A DNA stretch of 58,700 bases from Bacteroidales bacterium (GTDB lineage: Bacteria > Bacteroidota > Bacteroidia > Bacteroidales > UBA7960), in the NCBI GenBank assembly GCA_019429055.1, contig JAHYJP010000002.1, forward strand, positions 1 to 58,700. The letters are read 5' to 3'. Both the position numbers and the translations under genes were made by a program. Of this stretch, positions 20,001-30,211 are shown in pieces (position 1 is the stretch's first letter; the number at the start of each line of letters is the position of its first letter). The notes beneath the pieces were generated by a model. The model made no database searches. It saw only the letters and a program-made list of their open reading frames with translations, and was not told the DNA's origin.

Positions 20001-21405
20001 TAATTAGTCCGGTTGATCCTATTTCATCGGCCATATAAATGCTTTGAGACAGAATGGAGTTGCGGGTGAGTTCAAACACCTGGTTCGATTCAGTAACACC
20101 AAAGGTTACCGGATGATGGTCAGCACCCATACCCGAGTAGTAATTCCTTACGGCAGGTGGTCCGTTGTGTTCGGCGGTTTGGGCTACGATCTCATACCGG
20201 TAAAGATTAAAGCCGGGAATCTCAGTTTCTATGAAAGTTGTTACGGGATGATTGGTTGCCAGGGTTTCGGACTGGTTGCCCAGTTTCCTGGTAATTGTGT
20301 AACCCGTTACCGGATCCTGTAAGATACCTCCGTTCTCACCATAGGTAACTTCATTCCAGGAAATAACCGTTTGCAGATCATCATTCATGGTGAATTCAAC
20401 CATATTGGGGGCTCCGGGTACGATTTCCGTTGCCAGATACAAAAACTCCGAAGTATAAGGCTGGCCCTGACCGGCCGCGTTATAGGGCACCAGCCGGTAG
20501 GCGTAATACTCGTTCATCTCTACGGCAAGATCCGAATATTGACTTGTTTCACCTATCTCAGCATCTGTAATATCAGCTATTTCGGTAAAGCCCATGGGAT
20601 GAGATCCCCTGTAGATCTTTACCCCCGAAAGCTCAGTAAGTGGTTGCTGGTTGCTGGTTTGGGTTGGATTACTCCAGCTAAGTTGCATGGATACTCCATC
20701 GTCCATTGATATGGTTGCAGAAAAATCATTTACTGCAGCAGGACTCTGCAGCGGTACATTTGTCACAAACTCAACATCATCGACCAGGAGAGCCACTGCA
20801 TAGGAAACACAGATAATGGCAATGTGTTTTGCTCCGGCAGGTATGGCAAACTCGTATCGTGCCCAGTTAAAAGTGGGTTCGTAAGGGATGCCGTTATTGA
20901 AAAATGTAAAATCAGCAGGATTGCTGCCGCTCATGGAATAAGCAACCTTGAAGCTTTCGTTGCCGAAAAAGCTGAATGTTCCTTTGGTATAAAAAGAAAA
21001 AGTACCGCCATTGTGCGGAGCAAGTTCTTTGGTGATCATCCAGTTTTCGCTGGGGCCACTGTTGGAGCTGATGCTCATAAAAACCTTATCGCCTGTGCGT
21101 GGTTCAAACTCCTGGAAAGTATTTACAGGGTCGGTTTCCGAAGGGTTATAAACAATAAAAGACATAGGCAGCCCCTTGTTGGGGAAGTTGTTGAATGACG
21201 GCCCGCTTGTTGCCTGCCCGTCCACATCAAGCATAATCCAGCCTTCAATGTTGTCAATGGCAAAATCATTATGCCACTGGGCATTGTCATGAAAATTATG
21301 CAGCAAATTGCCGTTTTTGTTTTGGGTTGTTGTTTTTCCGGGTTCAGTTGAATAACCCGCACCTGCCATCAGCAGGAAAAACAGAGTAAGGGTAACATTT
21401 TTCAT
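17008..21405 (-). CDS. Large T9SS-secreted protein with choice-of-anchor-J-like, FN3-like and carboxypeptidase-regulatory-like domains
   Basis: Signal peptide; two anchor-J-type modules (FPNKGLPMSFIVYNP.., WPGAGNPMSFMVFNP..); CarboxypepD_reg-like repeats (GSVQDNAGVAIEGAYVKLSGYSSQNTITNESGLFTLNAF); T9SS tail FTVHPNPARDRLNVNL..GTYIIQMVFGNEVHTRLQIIN. Confidence 0.85.
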   Translation of the reverse strand: MKNVTLTLFFLLMAGAGYSTEPGKTTTQNKNGNLLHNFHDNAQWHNDFAIDNIEGWIMLDVDGQATSGPSFNNFPNKGLPMSFIVYNPSETDPVNTFQEFEPRTGDKVFMSISSNSGPSENWMITKELAPHNGGTFSFYTKGTFSFFGNESFKVAYSMSGSNPADFTFFNNGIPYEPTFNWARYEFAIPAGAKHIAIICVSYAVALLVDDVEFVTNVPLQSPAAVNDFSATISMDDGVSMQLSWSNPTQTSNQQPLTELSGVKIYRGSHPMGFTEIADITDAEIGETSQYSDLAVEMNEYYAYRLVPYNAAGQGQPYTSEFLYLATEIVPGAPNMVEFTMNDDLQTVISWNEVTYGENGGILQDPVTGYTITRKLGNQSETLATNHPVTTFIETEIPGFNLYRYEIVAQTAEHNGPPAVRNYYSGMGADHHPVTFGVTESNQVFELTRNSILSQSIYMADEIGSTGLITGLSYFSNLGTSGGTMNYKIYMSTTERQVFGPNNANAVWEYYADQKLVFDGPITFNAGRHAIEIELDQPFYYDAETNENIIITVIKPLIDNPPSGSSFKFMNTPVENLRTYYAIGYGVDMSTITTQPAAWSTEEVGSIPSIVTTKVQNYGSISGLVTLGGEGTGIENVIIEVTPVGLNEYQHETVITGADGTYSIPALLPGNYSVSFSKEGLNSHFTEITVGENQHIVLDVVLSSASPIIISGSVQDNAGVAIEGAYVKLSGYSSQNTITNESGLFTLNAFAEKDYQLNVTHPLYHSSQQSFTSDDNDFSLDPVELDLMAHKPMNVIAEIENSAGIITWERPYGFDNETMLQWGSLTQYTAWGWGGAEFTAGVRFTISDLNSIVPEGGKLTHIKAYIANHANIHLEVFEGAQAAELIYTHPEIITEEGWYTFELSRAILIDKTKELWIGIRFEPGYGAYPIGIDEGPNAPQRKGSMLYENGTWTGMSLTNKNWNIYGIVNTTVDANPAGYKVFRGLKDTNPETWTELTTQLVTVEEFEDQALTDADPGIYRYGVKADYGDDLISEITLSNDVMLDVLFNIAIKPLPNAGSPAGTYISLFNDDHFYEKTLSASETQADLSNVWLGTYTLSVQLENFEKVVMQNVGIASGQIIEVPLTELLPMPVNLAAQQDDDASVAHLTWTVHTEYTDDIETYPDFEKNNIGDYILKDLDGLPTYTYTNFTWPGAGNPMSFMVFNPFATAPPINLDAHSGRRYLVALAGPEGPGNDWLIIPAGAGKFSFYAQSLVGNDPETFRVLYSESGSEVNDFTPFENGNQIVPPDHWQEYAFNAPEGTRYVAINYISDNTYFLLLDDISYQKEYKHFLHFNIYLDGNLIAENVAETNFVISGLTEANHLAEVEAVYSSGVSERAEIQLQGSVGIDEYVSENSFTVHPNPARDRLNVNLMQDARIIIANMTGTVVFDMNIPAGENVIYPALTPGTYIIQMVFGNEVHTRLQIIN

Positions 21406-21574
21406 TATGATAAATATTGTTTTAGAAATGTTAGTGGTAAGAATTGATCAGGCAAAGAAACATTTCTTTCATGTATTAAGCAAATCAAATAATTTTTATC
21501 CATAAAAGGTTATTTGTGGAAGTTTGTTCCGGATTGATTTTCCTTTTGTCAACAAAATGGAAATTAAGGACAAA

Positions 21575-21608
21575 AAAAAAGAGCACCCGTCTTCTGGATG
21601 CTCTTTTT
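21575..21608 (-). terminator. Terminator of ppdK
   Basis: AAAAAGAGCACCC / GGATGCTCTTTTT stem with flanking A/T run. Confidence 0.7.
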
Positions 21609-21632
21609 CAGAAATATTGATTTGCCTATTGC

Positions 21633-24398
21633 TTATGCAGTAGTAAAGGCAGTTTGTCCGCCTTTTGCAGCTTGTCTTTCGCGGGCTACAGCCTGCGCAG
21701 CAGCAAGACGTGCAATGGGAACGCGGAATGGAGAACAGCTTACGTAATCCATGCCTACAGTGTGGCAGAATTCAACTGAGCTGGGCTCACCGCCGTGCTC
21801 ACCGCAGATACCGATCTTCAGATTGGGGCGGCCTTTGCGACCTCTTTCAATACCCATTTTTACCAGCTGGCCAACACCTTCCTGGTCAAGTACCTGGAAC
21901 GGATCGTGCTTAAGCAAGCCCTTTTCAATATAGATGGGAAGGAAAGCACCGGCGTCGTCGCGTGAGTAACCGAAGGTCATTTGTGTAAGGTCGTTGGTAC
22001 CGAATGAGAAGAACTCTGCGTTTTCAGCAATCTTATCAGCGATAAGTGTTGCTCTTGGAATTTCGATCATGGTACCTACAAGGTGTTCAATGGTATCGCC
22101 ATATTCTTCAAATACCCGGGCAATAGTATCGCGAACGATTTTCTCCTGAAGCTTCATTTCTTCATGGGTTCCGGTAAGCGGAATCATGATCTCAGGAATT
22201 GCCCTGATACCTTTTTTCTTCAGATTAAGGGCAGCTTCGATGATGGCACGTGCCTGCATTTCGGTAATTTCGGGATATGTATTACCCAATCGGCAACCAC
22301 GATGACCCAGCATGGGGTTAAATTCATGCAATGAATCAACTTTGGCTTTTACATCAGCAGCGCTAACGCCCATTTCTCTTGCCATTTCTTCCTGACTTTT
22401 TTCGTCATGGGGAAGGAATTCATGCAAAGGCGGGTCGAGCAAACGAACGGTAACCGGCAGATCATGCATGGCTTCAAAGATTCCTTCAAAGTCTTCACGC
22501 TGGATAGGCAGCAGTTTGTCAAGAGCTTTGCGACGTCCTGCTTCATCGTTGGCAAGGATCATTTCGCGCATGGCTTTGATACGATCGCCTTCAAAGAACA
22601 TGTGCTCGGTACGGCACAGACCAATACCTTTTGCGCCAAATTCGCGTGCTACTTTAGAATCTTTGGGAGTATCGGCGTTGGTGCGAACACTCATGCGGGT
22701 ATGTTTTTCTGCAAGGTTCATGAGTTTGGCAAAGTCGCCGCTTACTTCAGGATCAACAGTTTTGATCTTACCGGCATAAACAATACCTGTAGAACCATTC
22801 AGTGATATAAAATCACCCTCTTTGTAAACTTCACCGTCAGCTGTCAATGTGCGATCTTTGTAGCTTACTTTAATAGCACCTGCACCTGATACGCAGCATT
22901 TACCCATACCACGTGCCACAACCGCAGCGTGTGATGTCATACCGCCACGGGCAGTGAGAATACCTTCAGCAGCATCCATACCACTGAGGTCTTCTGGAGA
23001 AGTTTCAACTCGAACCAGGATTACCTTTTCGCCTCTTGCAGCCCACTCAGCAGCTTCGTCGGCAAAGAAAACAATCTTACCGGTAGCAGCACCCGGGGAA
23101 GCGGGAAGACCTTTGGCAATAGCCTTGGCTTTTTGTTCTTCAGCAATATCAAATACAGGGTGGAGTAATTCATCCAGTTTGTTGGCCTCAACGCGCAGCA
23201 ATGCTTCCTCTTCGGTAAGCATTCCTTCTTCAAGCATATCTACGGCAATTTTTACCATGGCAGCACCGGTGCGTTTTCCGCTGCGGGTTTGAAGCATCCA
23301 GAAACGACCTTCCTGTATGGTAAATTCGATATCCTGCATATCGCGGTAGTGAGCCTCCAGATTTTTCTGGTTGTCATAAAGCTCCTTATATAATTCGGGG
23401 AAAAGTTCTTCCAGTGAAGGATATTTTTCTTTTCTTTCTTCTTCGCTAATGCCTTGTAATTTTGCCCAGCGCAGCGAACCTTCTTTGGTGATCTGGCGGG
23501 GGGTACGGATACCTGCTACCACATCTTCACCCTGTGCATTCACAAGGTATTCACCATTAAAGAGGTTTTCACCGGTTGCAGCATCACGTGAAAAGGCAAC
23601 ACCGGTTGCAGAAGTATCGCCCATGTTTCCATAAACCATAGCCTGAACGTTAACGGCAGTACCCCACTCAGCAGGTATATTATGCATTTTGCGGTAATAA
23701 GTTGCACGGGGGTTGTTCCATGATTCAAAAACAGCAAGTACTGATCCCCAGAGTTGCTCCCATGGATCCTCGGGGAAGTCTTTTCCTGTCTGATCTTTCA
23801 CAGCTTTCTTGAAACGGACAACCAGTTCTTTTAAATCATCAACAGTAAGGTCCTGATCGGTTTCAGCTCCTTTTTCTTCTTTCATGTGTTCCATGATTTC
23901 ATCAAAAGGATCTTCATCTTCTTTGCTTTCAGGTTTCATTCCCATTACCACATCACCGTACATTTGCACAAAACGGCGGTATGAATCCCACACAAAACGC
24001 TCATTGCCTGATTTTTTGATAAGACCTTCCAGGGTTTCGCGGTTCAAACCCAGGTTAAGAACCGTATCCATCATACCCGGCATAGAAGCGCGGGCACCGG
24101 AGCGTACGGAAAGAAGAAGCGGGTTGTCCTTGTCACCGAAACCGGCATTCATTTCCTTTTCTACCTTGGCAATATTTTCTTCTACTTCAGCCTTTATTGC
24201 TTCTATGGTTTTTTCACGTCCTGCTTCATTGTACATCGTACAAACTTCGGTTGTAATGGTTATACCGGGAGGTACCGGTACACCAATATTTACCATTTCT
24301 GCAAGGTTAGCACCTTTTCCACCTAACAGGTTGCGCATTGTGCTGTCACCATCGGCTCTTTTGCCTCCAAAAAAATAAACCTTCTTGTTTTTTTCCAT
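21633..24398 (-). CDS. ppdK: Pyruvate, phosphate dikinase
   Basis: VYFFGGKRADGDSTMRNLLGGKGANLAEM; GILTARGGMTSHAAVVARGMGKCCVSG; GICGEHGGEPSSVEFC. Confidence 0.97.
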   Translation of the reverse strand: MEKNKKVYFFGGKRADGDSTMRNLLGGKGANLAEMVNIGVPVPPGITITTEVCTMYNEAGREKTIEAIKAEVEENIAKVEKEMNAGFGDKDNPLLLSVRSGARASMPGMMDTVLNLGLNRETLEGLIKKSGNERFVWDSYRRFVQMYGDVVMGMKPESKEDEDPFDEIMEHMKEEKGAETDQDLTVDDLKELVVRFKKAVKDQTGKDFPEDPWEQLWGSVLAVFESWNNPRATYYRKMHNIPAEWGTAVNVQAMVYGNMGDTSATGVAFSRDAATGENLFNGEYLVNAQGEDVVAGIRTPRQITKEGSLRWAKLQGISEEERKEKYPSLEELFPELYKELYDNQKNLEAHYRDMQDIEFTIQEGRFWMLQTRSGKRTGAAMVKIAVDMLEEGMLTEEEALLRVEANKLDELLHPVFDIAEEQKAKAIAKGLPASPGAATGKIVFFADEAAEWAARGEKVILVRVETSPEDLSGMDAAEGILTARGGMTSHAAVVARGMGKCCVSGAGAIKVSYKDRTLTADGEVYKEGDFISLNGSTGIVYAGKIKTVDPEVSGDFAKLMNLAEKHTRMSVRTNADTPKDSKVAREFGAKGIGLCRTEHMFFEGDRIKAMREMILANDEAGRRKALDKLLPIQREDFEGIFEAMHDLPVTVRLLDPPLHEFLPHDEKSQEEMAREMGVSAADVKAKVDSLHEFNPMLGHRGCRLGNTYPEITEMQARAIIEAALNLKKKGIRAIPEIMIPLTGTHEEMKLQEKIVRDTIARVFEEYGDTIEHLVGTMIEIPRATLIADKIAENAEFFSFGTNDLTQMTFGYSRDDAGAFLPIYIEKGLLKHDPFQVLDQEGVGQLVKMGIERGRKGRPNLKIGICGEHGGEPSSVEFCHTVGMDYVSCSPFRVPIARLAAAQAVARERQAAKGGQTAFTTA

Positions 24399-24741
24399 CG
24401 TTAGTTAAAATTTTGATCTGTCATCTATTGAATTAATAATATCAATTGTATCCTTTTTTCTAAACATGTATTATGGCGCAATGTGTTAAAAATTGTTATA
24501 ATAGCCTGTAATACTGAATGTTACACAAAATGTCATTGCAAAAAGAAGTACAAATTTAAGACTTTTTTTGGCTGTAAAGGCATCTGATACTTTAATTTTA
24601 TATTTAATTCGGAAGAGTGGGCTCATTATGTTTTGTTTATGAGTGATTTATGAGATGGAATTTATTCAGCCCGCAGAATATGTTATCATCTGTTTCCGAA
24701 ACGATTTATTGATACTCATCTGTTAATTCCTAAAAAGGGTG

Positions 24742-24749
24742 TAATTTTG
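24742..24749 (+). promoter_or_regulatory. Putative -7 box (TAATTTTG) of hisS
   Basis: Matches TAnnTTTG, ~30 bp upstream of the hisS ATG. Confidence 0.45.
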
Positions 24750-24779
24750 TGCCTTTGAAAATAGAAACCAACTGAATAT

Positions 24780-26153
24780 ATGGCAAAAGAGAAACCTTCT
24801 ATCCCAAAAGGTACCAGGGATTTTTCACCTGAAGAGATAGCGAAAAGGAATTACATATTTGATACGATCCGCAAAATATTTAATCTTTATGGCTTTAAGC
24901 CCATAGAGACGCCTGCCATGGAGAATCTTTCAACCCTGATGGGAAAGTATGGTGAAGAGGGTGATCGCCTGATTTTTCGTATTCTCAACTCGGGAGATTT
25001 TCTTTCCAAAGCTAATGCGAAGCATATCAATGCCGGAGATTCGCAGAAAGTAAGCGCCCAGATCTGCGAAAAGGCTCTGCGATACGATCTTACGGTACCT
25101 TTTGCCCGCTATGTGGTACAGCATCAGAATGAAATTACCTTTCCATTCAGAAGATACCAGATACAACCCGTATGGCGAGCTGACCGGCCTCAGAAGGGTC
25201 GCTACAGGGAGTTTTTTCAGTGCGATGCCGATATGATCGGAAGTGATTCGCTGTTTAATGAATTTGAACTGGTAAAGATCATTGACAAGGTTTTTGTTGA
25301 ACTGGGGATCTCCATCACAGTAAAACTCAACAACCGAAAAATCCTTGCCGGTATTTCCGAATATATTGGTTTTGCTGACAGGATCATCGAAATTACTACG
25401 GCCATTGATAAACTCGATAAAATTGGTCTGGAAAAAGTGAATGAAGAGCTGGTGGAAAGAGGCCTGACTGCCGAAGCTGTGGATGCATTACAACCTGTTC
25501 TGATGCTGCAGGGAAATGTAAAGGAGAAACTTGCTTCGCTGCGAAATACTTTACAAACATCTCCCACAGGTTTAAAAGGAATTGATGAGATGGAGGAAGT
25601 ATTTTCACTTCTTGAAAGTGCCCCCACACAATGCCATGTGGAACTTGATCTAACCCTGGCCCGTGGTTTAAACTATTATACCGGAGCCATAATTGAAGTA
25701 AAAGCAAATGACGTAGCTATGGGTAGCATTTGTGGAGGTGGCCGCTATGATGATCTTACCGGGATCTTTGGATTGCCAGGTGTATCGGGAGTAGGTATTT
25801 CATTTGGTGCTGACCGCATTTATGATGTTATGCAGGAGTTGGGATCATTTCCTGAGGATGTGCTCACTTTCAGCAAAGTACTGCTGGTTAATTTTGGCCC
25901 TGATGAGCAAAAATATGCTCAGACGGTTCTTTTTAAACTTCGTGATGCCGGAATATCCTGTGAGCTTTATCCTGAAGGTGTCAAAATGAAGAAACAAATG
26001 CAATACGCTGATAAGAACCAGATACCCTTTGTTATTATTATTGGGAAAAATGAAATGGAAACCGGTCAGCTGGCTGTCAAAAATATGAAAACCGGAGAAC
26101 AGAAATTAATGGATACTGAAGCTGTCATCAGTTATTTCAATAAAATTCAATAA
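24780..26153 (+). CDS. hisS: Histidyl-tRNA synthetase
   Basis: [62 protein letters not shown]. Confidence 0.97.
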   Translation: MAKEKPSIPKGTRDFSPEEIAKRNYIFDTIRKIFNLYGFKPIETPAMENLSTLMGKYGEEGDRLIFRILNSGDFLSKANAKHINAGDSQKVSAQICEKALRYDLTVPFARYVVQHQNEITFPFRRYQIQPVWRADRPQKGRYREFFQCDADMIGSDSLFNEFELVKIIDKVFVELGISITVKLNNRKILAGISEYIGFADRIIEITTAIDKLDKIGLEKVNEELVERGLTAEAVDALQPVLMLQGNVKEKLASLRNTLQTSPTGLKGIDEMEEVFSLLESAPTQCHVELDLTLARGLNYYTGAIIEVKANDVAMGSICGGGRYDDLTGIFGLPGVSGVGISFGADRIYDVMQELGSFPEDVLTFSKVLLVNFGPDEQKYAQTVLFKLRDAGISCELYPEGVKMKKQMQYADKNQIPFVIIIGKNEMETGQLAVKNMKTGEQKLMDTEAVISYFNKIQ

Positions 26154-26227
26154 GAAAATAAGAAATGAATTAGCGCCGGAATACAAAACTGCCCGGTTGT
26201 TCTTTATGTAAATTATCAAAACACAAT

Positions 26228-27730
26228 ATGTACTTACATACCATTCAACCTGATCATCTTGATTTTGAAGCGATCAGAAAGATTTTTGCCCAACCGTCGC
26301 AACTTCAGTTATCAGAAGCGTCAGCAGACCTGATAAAATCATGCAGAAAATACCTGGATGAAAAAATTGCAGGCCAGAAGGAACCGGTGTATGGTGTAAC
26401 CACGGGATTTGGATCGCTGTGTAACCATAGCATTTCGAAAGCTGACCTGGGTCAGTTACAGAAAAACCTGGTGATGTCGCACGCATGTGGCATGGGAGAT
26501 AGGGTTCCAGATGAAATTGTCAGAATTATGTTATTTCTGAAAATTCAATCTCTATCCTACGGAAAATCAGGAATACAATTGAAGACGGTTGAACGGCTGA
26601 TTGATTTTTTCAATCAGGATGTCTTGCCTGTGGTATATTCGCAGGGTTCGCTGGGTGCATCAGGCGACCTTTCGCCGCTGGCTCATCTTAGCTTGCCATT
26701 GCTTGGACTGGGTGAAGTGGTGTTTGAGAATAAAATAGTTTCTGCTTCAGATGTTTATAATAAATTCGGATGGGAACCCATTGAGCTGGCATCAAAAGAA
26801 GGCCTTGCCTTACTGAACGGAACCCAGTTTATGGGTGCGTACGGTGTTTATATTTTACTCAGGACATTTGAACTTGAAGAATGGGCGGATATCATCGGAG
26901 CCCTTTCCCTTGATGCCTTTGATGGCCGTATTGAGCCATTCTTTGATCCGGTGCACCAGGTGAGACATCACAAAGGACAAATTGAAACAGCTGGAAGAAT
27001 TCGAAAAATACTTGAAGGCAGCGAATTGATCAACAGGCCCAAAAAGCATGTGCAGGATCCTTATTCTTTCCGTTGTATGCCCCAGGTGCACGGTGCCAGT
27101 AAAGATGCCATCCGCTATGTGGCCGGAGTTTTTGAAAACGAAATGAATGCAGTTACTGATAATCCCACCATTTTTCCCGAAGAAGATTTGATCATTTCTG
27201 CCGGCAACTTTCATGGTCAACCCCTGGCACTGGCACTCGATTTTCTGGCTATTGCACTGGCCGAACTGGGAAATATTTCTGAGCGCCGAGTATACAGGCT
27301 CATTTCCGGAACACGTAAATTGCCATCTTTTCTTGTGGCAAACCCCGGCCTCAACTCAGGATTTATGATTCCGCAATACAGCGCAGCCTCTATTGTAAGC
27401 CAGAATAAACAATATTGCACTCCATCTTCAATTGATTCTATCGAGTCATCTCAAGGACAGGAAGATCATGTAAGTATGGGTGCCAATGGAGCAGTAAAAG
27501 CACTGAAAGTTCTTGAAAACCTTGAAAAACTTCTTGCTATTGAGTTGTTCAACGCTGCCCAGGCAATGGAATTCCGTCGACCGGAGAAAACATCACCCGT
27601 TCTGGAGAAATTAATGATGGAATTTCGAAAGAATATTGCATTTGTGGAAGATGATACTATCATGTACAAGGAAATGCACAAAGCGGTCAGTTTTATCCAA
27701 AATACTTCTGTTGGGGCATTTGAATTATGA
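26228..27730 (+). CDS. hutH: Histidine ammonia-lyase
   Basis: VYGVTTGFGSL; MIO motif GSLGASGDLSPLAHL; PQVHGASKDAIRYV. Confidence 0.95.
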   Translation: MYLHTIQPDHLDFEAIRKIFAQPSQLQLSEASADLIKSCRKYLDEKIAGQKEPVYGVTTGFGSLCNHSISKADLGQLQKNLVMSHACGMGDRVPDEIVRIMLFLKIQSLSYGKSGIQLKTVERLIDFFNQDVLPVVYSQGSLGASGDLSPLAHLSLPLLGLGEVVFENKIVSASDVYNKFGWEPIELASKEGLALLNGTQFMGAYGVYILLRTFELEEWADIIGALSLDAFDGRIEPFFDPVHQVRHHKGQIETAGRIRKILEGSELINRPKKHVQDPYSFRCMPQVHGASKDAIRYVAGVFENEMNAVTDNPTIFPEEDLIISAGNFHGQPLALALDFLAIALAELGNISERRVYRLISGTRKLPSFLVANPGLNSGFMIPQYSAASIVSQNKQYCTPSSIDSIESSQGQEDHVSMGANGAVKALKVLENLEKLLAIELFNAAQAMEFRRPEKTSPVLEKLMMEFRKNIAFVEDDTIMYKEMHKAVSFIQNTSVGAFEL

Positions 27731-27894
27731 TAAATTCACCTTTGTTCAAAAATAATCAAACTTAAAATAGTAAAATTTGTTTTATTAATGATATTTTATG
27801 TTAGATTTGTATAACTAAAATTGCCATGAATAAATTTTAGCTAAAAACAGCAATATCCGGCAAAGATATTTTTTTAATAAAAACAAATTTTGAA

Positions 27895-28323
27895 ATGAAT
27901 GACCCGGCCCAAGTTTCTGTTGAGAAAAGACGACCTGTCTTTTTAACAGTTTTATGTGTTATTGCCTTTGTGCATGTTGGTTTATCCATTGTAATTGGTT
28001 TATTTGGAACCCTTACTACCAGTAATCCTGCATGGTTTGAAACATCGGGTTTGCTTGATCTTTTTGTTTGGGGAGCTCAGGAATTTGGATTGTTTTTTTC
28101 CGTTATTTTACTGATACTTGCCATTATCGCGTTTTTTGGGATCATTCAGATATGGAATCTGCTAAAAATAGGTGTGTGGACTTTTTCTATACCTATGTTC
28201 CTTTTTGTTATATTACCGCTTATATCACTTCCTGCCAACATATGGTTTTTGTTAATACCCAATCTCATTATTATCCCTGCCCTGATTTTATTATTTATCC
28301 TGAATTACGGTAAACTGGATTAG
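27895..28323 (+). CDS. Small multi-span membrane protein
   Basis: 142 aa with about four hydrophobic segments; no family recognised. Confidence 0.6.
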   Translation: MNDPAQVSVEKRRPVFLTVLCVIAFVHVGLSIVIGLFGTLTTSNPAWFETSGLLDLFVWGAQEFGLFFSVILLILAIIAFFGIIQIWNLLKIGVWTFSIPMFLFVILPLISLPANIWFLLIPNLIIIPALILLFILNYGKLD

Positions 28324-28335
28324 TTATTCCAGGCC

Positions 28336-29328
28336 TTATCGGGGTGATGGTCTTTCTTCCAATTGCTTAATCTGGTCATATTGCCGGTCTTCCTTTTCCA
28401 GTTGTCTGCGATGTGCCGCACTTAAAGATCTTCTCTCCAGTTTATACAGATCGGGTTGCCCGGCATTTACCCAGGCAGTATACCAGAAATCTCCAACTGA
28501 TTTTACAGCCCTTTGCATTTGTCTTTCCACCATACCTTTCATGGCTTCGTGCATGGCATGGGAAAAAGTTCCGGAGTAAGTTATTTGGGTACTCTGTCCG
28601 CGCATTTCATGCGCAAAGATCACATCAGAAGGAAGATGTACCATCAAACTGTCAAAAACAATATAAATGGTATCAATTTTTGCATGACTTTCCTCTATCA
28701 GTTCCCATGCCCGGTCCAGGGGAAATTCGACATAATCAGCTCTTCCCACAAAAAAGTTGTAGGTATCGGCGTAGAGTTCTACCAGTCGGCTTTCCCAGAG
28801 GGCATGTATGCCGCGCTGTTCCGGTGTTCTTCCGTTGTAGTATTTAGTGGTATGCAGGGGAGTGCATAAATCTGAAATATAATGCCCGATATGGGTTGCA
28901 TTGTATAAAATTCTGTCTGCATCTTCATCTTCAAAAGCGCGGGTCAGCCGGTGCATCATCACATTGACATGCCAGGGGAGTATTCCGTAACTCTGCAGTG
29001 TATCATCGGTGTATTTTTCAACGGCGTCATTCCATCTGCGGGGCATGGAATCAAACGGATTTTCTCCAAAATGGTCAATGTCAATGTAATGCCGTTGTGC
29101 TTCGCCCACAACAGCATGGGCCCGCCTGTCAGGATCAATGGATCGTTCGGTGATGTATTCGATGTGATGCTTGAAGAAACCAATCATTTCGGGGGGCAAA
29201 GTAAAAACTGCCATTCGGTTGATCTTACGGTGAGCTGCAAAACCAAAGGAAAATCCGTCCAGGTGCGGTAATAGCAACAAAACCAGAGTAAGCAGGAAAG
29301 GGATTATATGTTTGTTTTTCAATAGCAT
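28336..29328 (-). CDS. Zinc-dependent phospholipase C/S1-P1-like hydrolase
   Basis: FGFAAHRKINRMAVFTLP, DIDHFG, ATHIGHYISDLCTPLHTT zinc-ligand pattern. Confidence 0.75.
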   Translation of the reverse strand: MLLKNKHIIPFLLTLVLLLLPHLDGFSFGFAAHRKINRMAVFTLPPEMIGFFKHHIEYITERSIDPDRRAHAVVGEAQRHYIDIDHFGENPFDSMPRRWNDAVEKYTDDTLQSYGILPWHVNVMMHRLTRAFEDEDADRILYNATHIGHYISDLCTPLHTTKYYNGRTPEQRGIHALWESRLVELYADTYNFFVGRADYVEFPLDRAWELIEESHAKIDTIYIVFDSLMVHLPSDVIFAHEMRGQSTQITYSGTFSHAMHEAMKGMVERQMQRAVKSVGDFWYTAWVNAGQPDLYKLERRSLSAAHRRQLEKEDRQYDQIKQLEERPSPR

Positions 29329-29470
29329 ATGTGTAACTATATCATTACAAACAACCTGAACTCAAAATTAGTTTAATGGAAACACAATTGGGAATTACTT
29401 TAAATCCGAATTTCGAATTTCGAAATCCGAAACAAGGCGCAGCTGATCTCAGCGAAACTAAATTCTTATC

Positions 29471-30211
29471 TTAACCCATATCCACAATTTCTTCATCCAC
29501 GAGCACAGGAATACATTGGTTGATATTGAGCTGCATGCTGTAATCCAATATGTCATCCAGTCCCATTTTCTTTAGCCGGTGCCGGTGAGCGGCTTTTTCA
29601 ATATATGCCCGGGGATTGATACGGGCCTGATGCCAAATGTCGACACTGGCAATTGCCGAGTCGCACATAGTGTGAAAATCACCTTTGCCATTTTTCAGAA
29701 TGTAATTAACAGCTGCTCCGGCAAAAAGCGTGTCTTCAAGAGAAAAGCGGTTTTTCCATCCGGCACAGAAAACAATAACCGGCCTTTTTTGCTGCATAGC
29801 CCAATTACAGATGGCATCGAGATTCAGAAATGCTCCTATCCCCACCAGGTTGTTGCCTTTCTGCACCATTTTCATGGCCTGAGTGCCGTTGGTGGTGTTC
29901 ATTACAACGGTTTTTCCCTGGAGGCGGGGCTCCATAAAATTAAACGGTGAGTTTCCGAATTCAGCACAATCCAGTTTTTTCCCATCCCGTTCTCCTGATA
30001 CGATATAGCCTTTTTCCTTGTAAGCTATGCTTTCCAAAATCTCAGCCACAGGGATAATAGATTTTACCTTATTCTGAAAAGCGGCACATATGGAAGTTGT
30101 CGCCCTGAAAATATCCGTGAGGATTATCACTGCATTCTCCTTCTCAAATAATGGCCAGGATAGGGGAGAGAAACAAACTTCTACGGTGTATTTGCCTTTT
30201 TCGGAATACAT
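29471..30211 (-). CDS. comB: 2-phosphosulfolactate phosphatase family (ComB)
   Basis: VEVCFSPLSWPLF, VIILTDIFRATTSICAAF, GERDGKKLDCAEFGNSPFNF, VVMNTTNGTQA. Confidence 0.85.
   Translation of the reverse strand: MYSEKGKYTVEVCFSPLSWPLFEKENAVIILTDIFRATTSICAAFQNKVKSIIPVAEILESIAYKEKGYIVSGERDGKKLDCAEFGNSPFNFMEPRLQGKTVVMNTTNGTQAMKMVQKGNNLVGIGAFLNLDAICNWAMQQKRPVIVFCAGWKNRFSLEDTLFAGAAVNYILKNGKGDFHTMCDSAIASVDIWHQARINPRAYIEKAAHRHRLKKMGLDDILDYSMQLNINQCIPVLVDEEIVDMG

Noticed and set aside
22407-22805. Several + strand ORFs (22083-24378) opposite ppdK
   Set aside because: All are shadows of the ppdK coding sequence.
26228-27730. hutH next to hisS as a histidine-sensing unit
   Set aside because: Both are ordinary conserved enzymes with separate functions; there is no regulatory element or extra gene to support a novel system.
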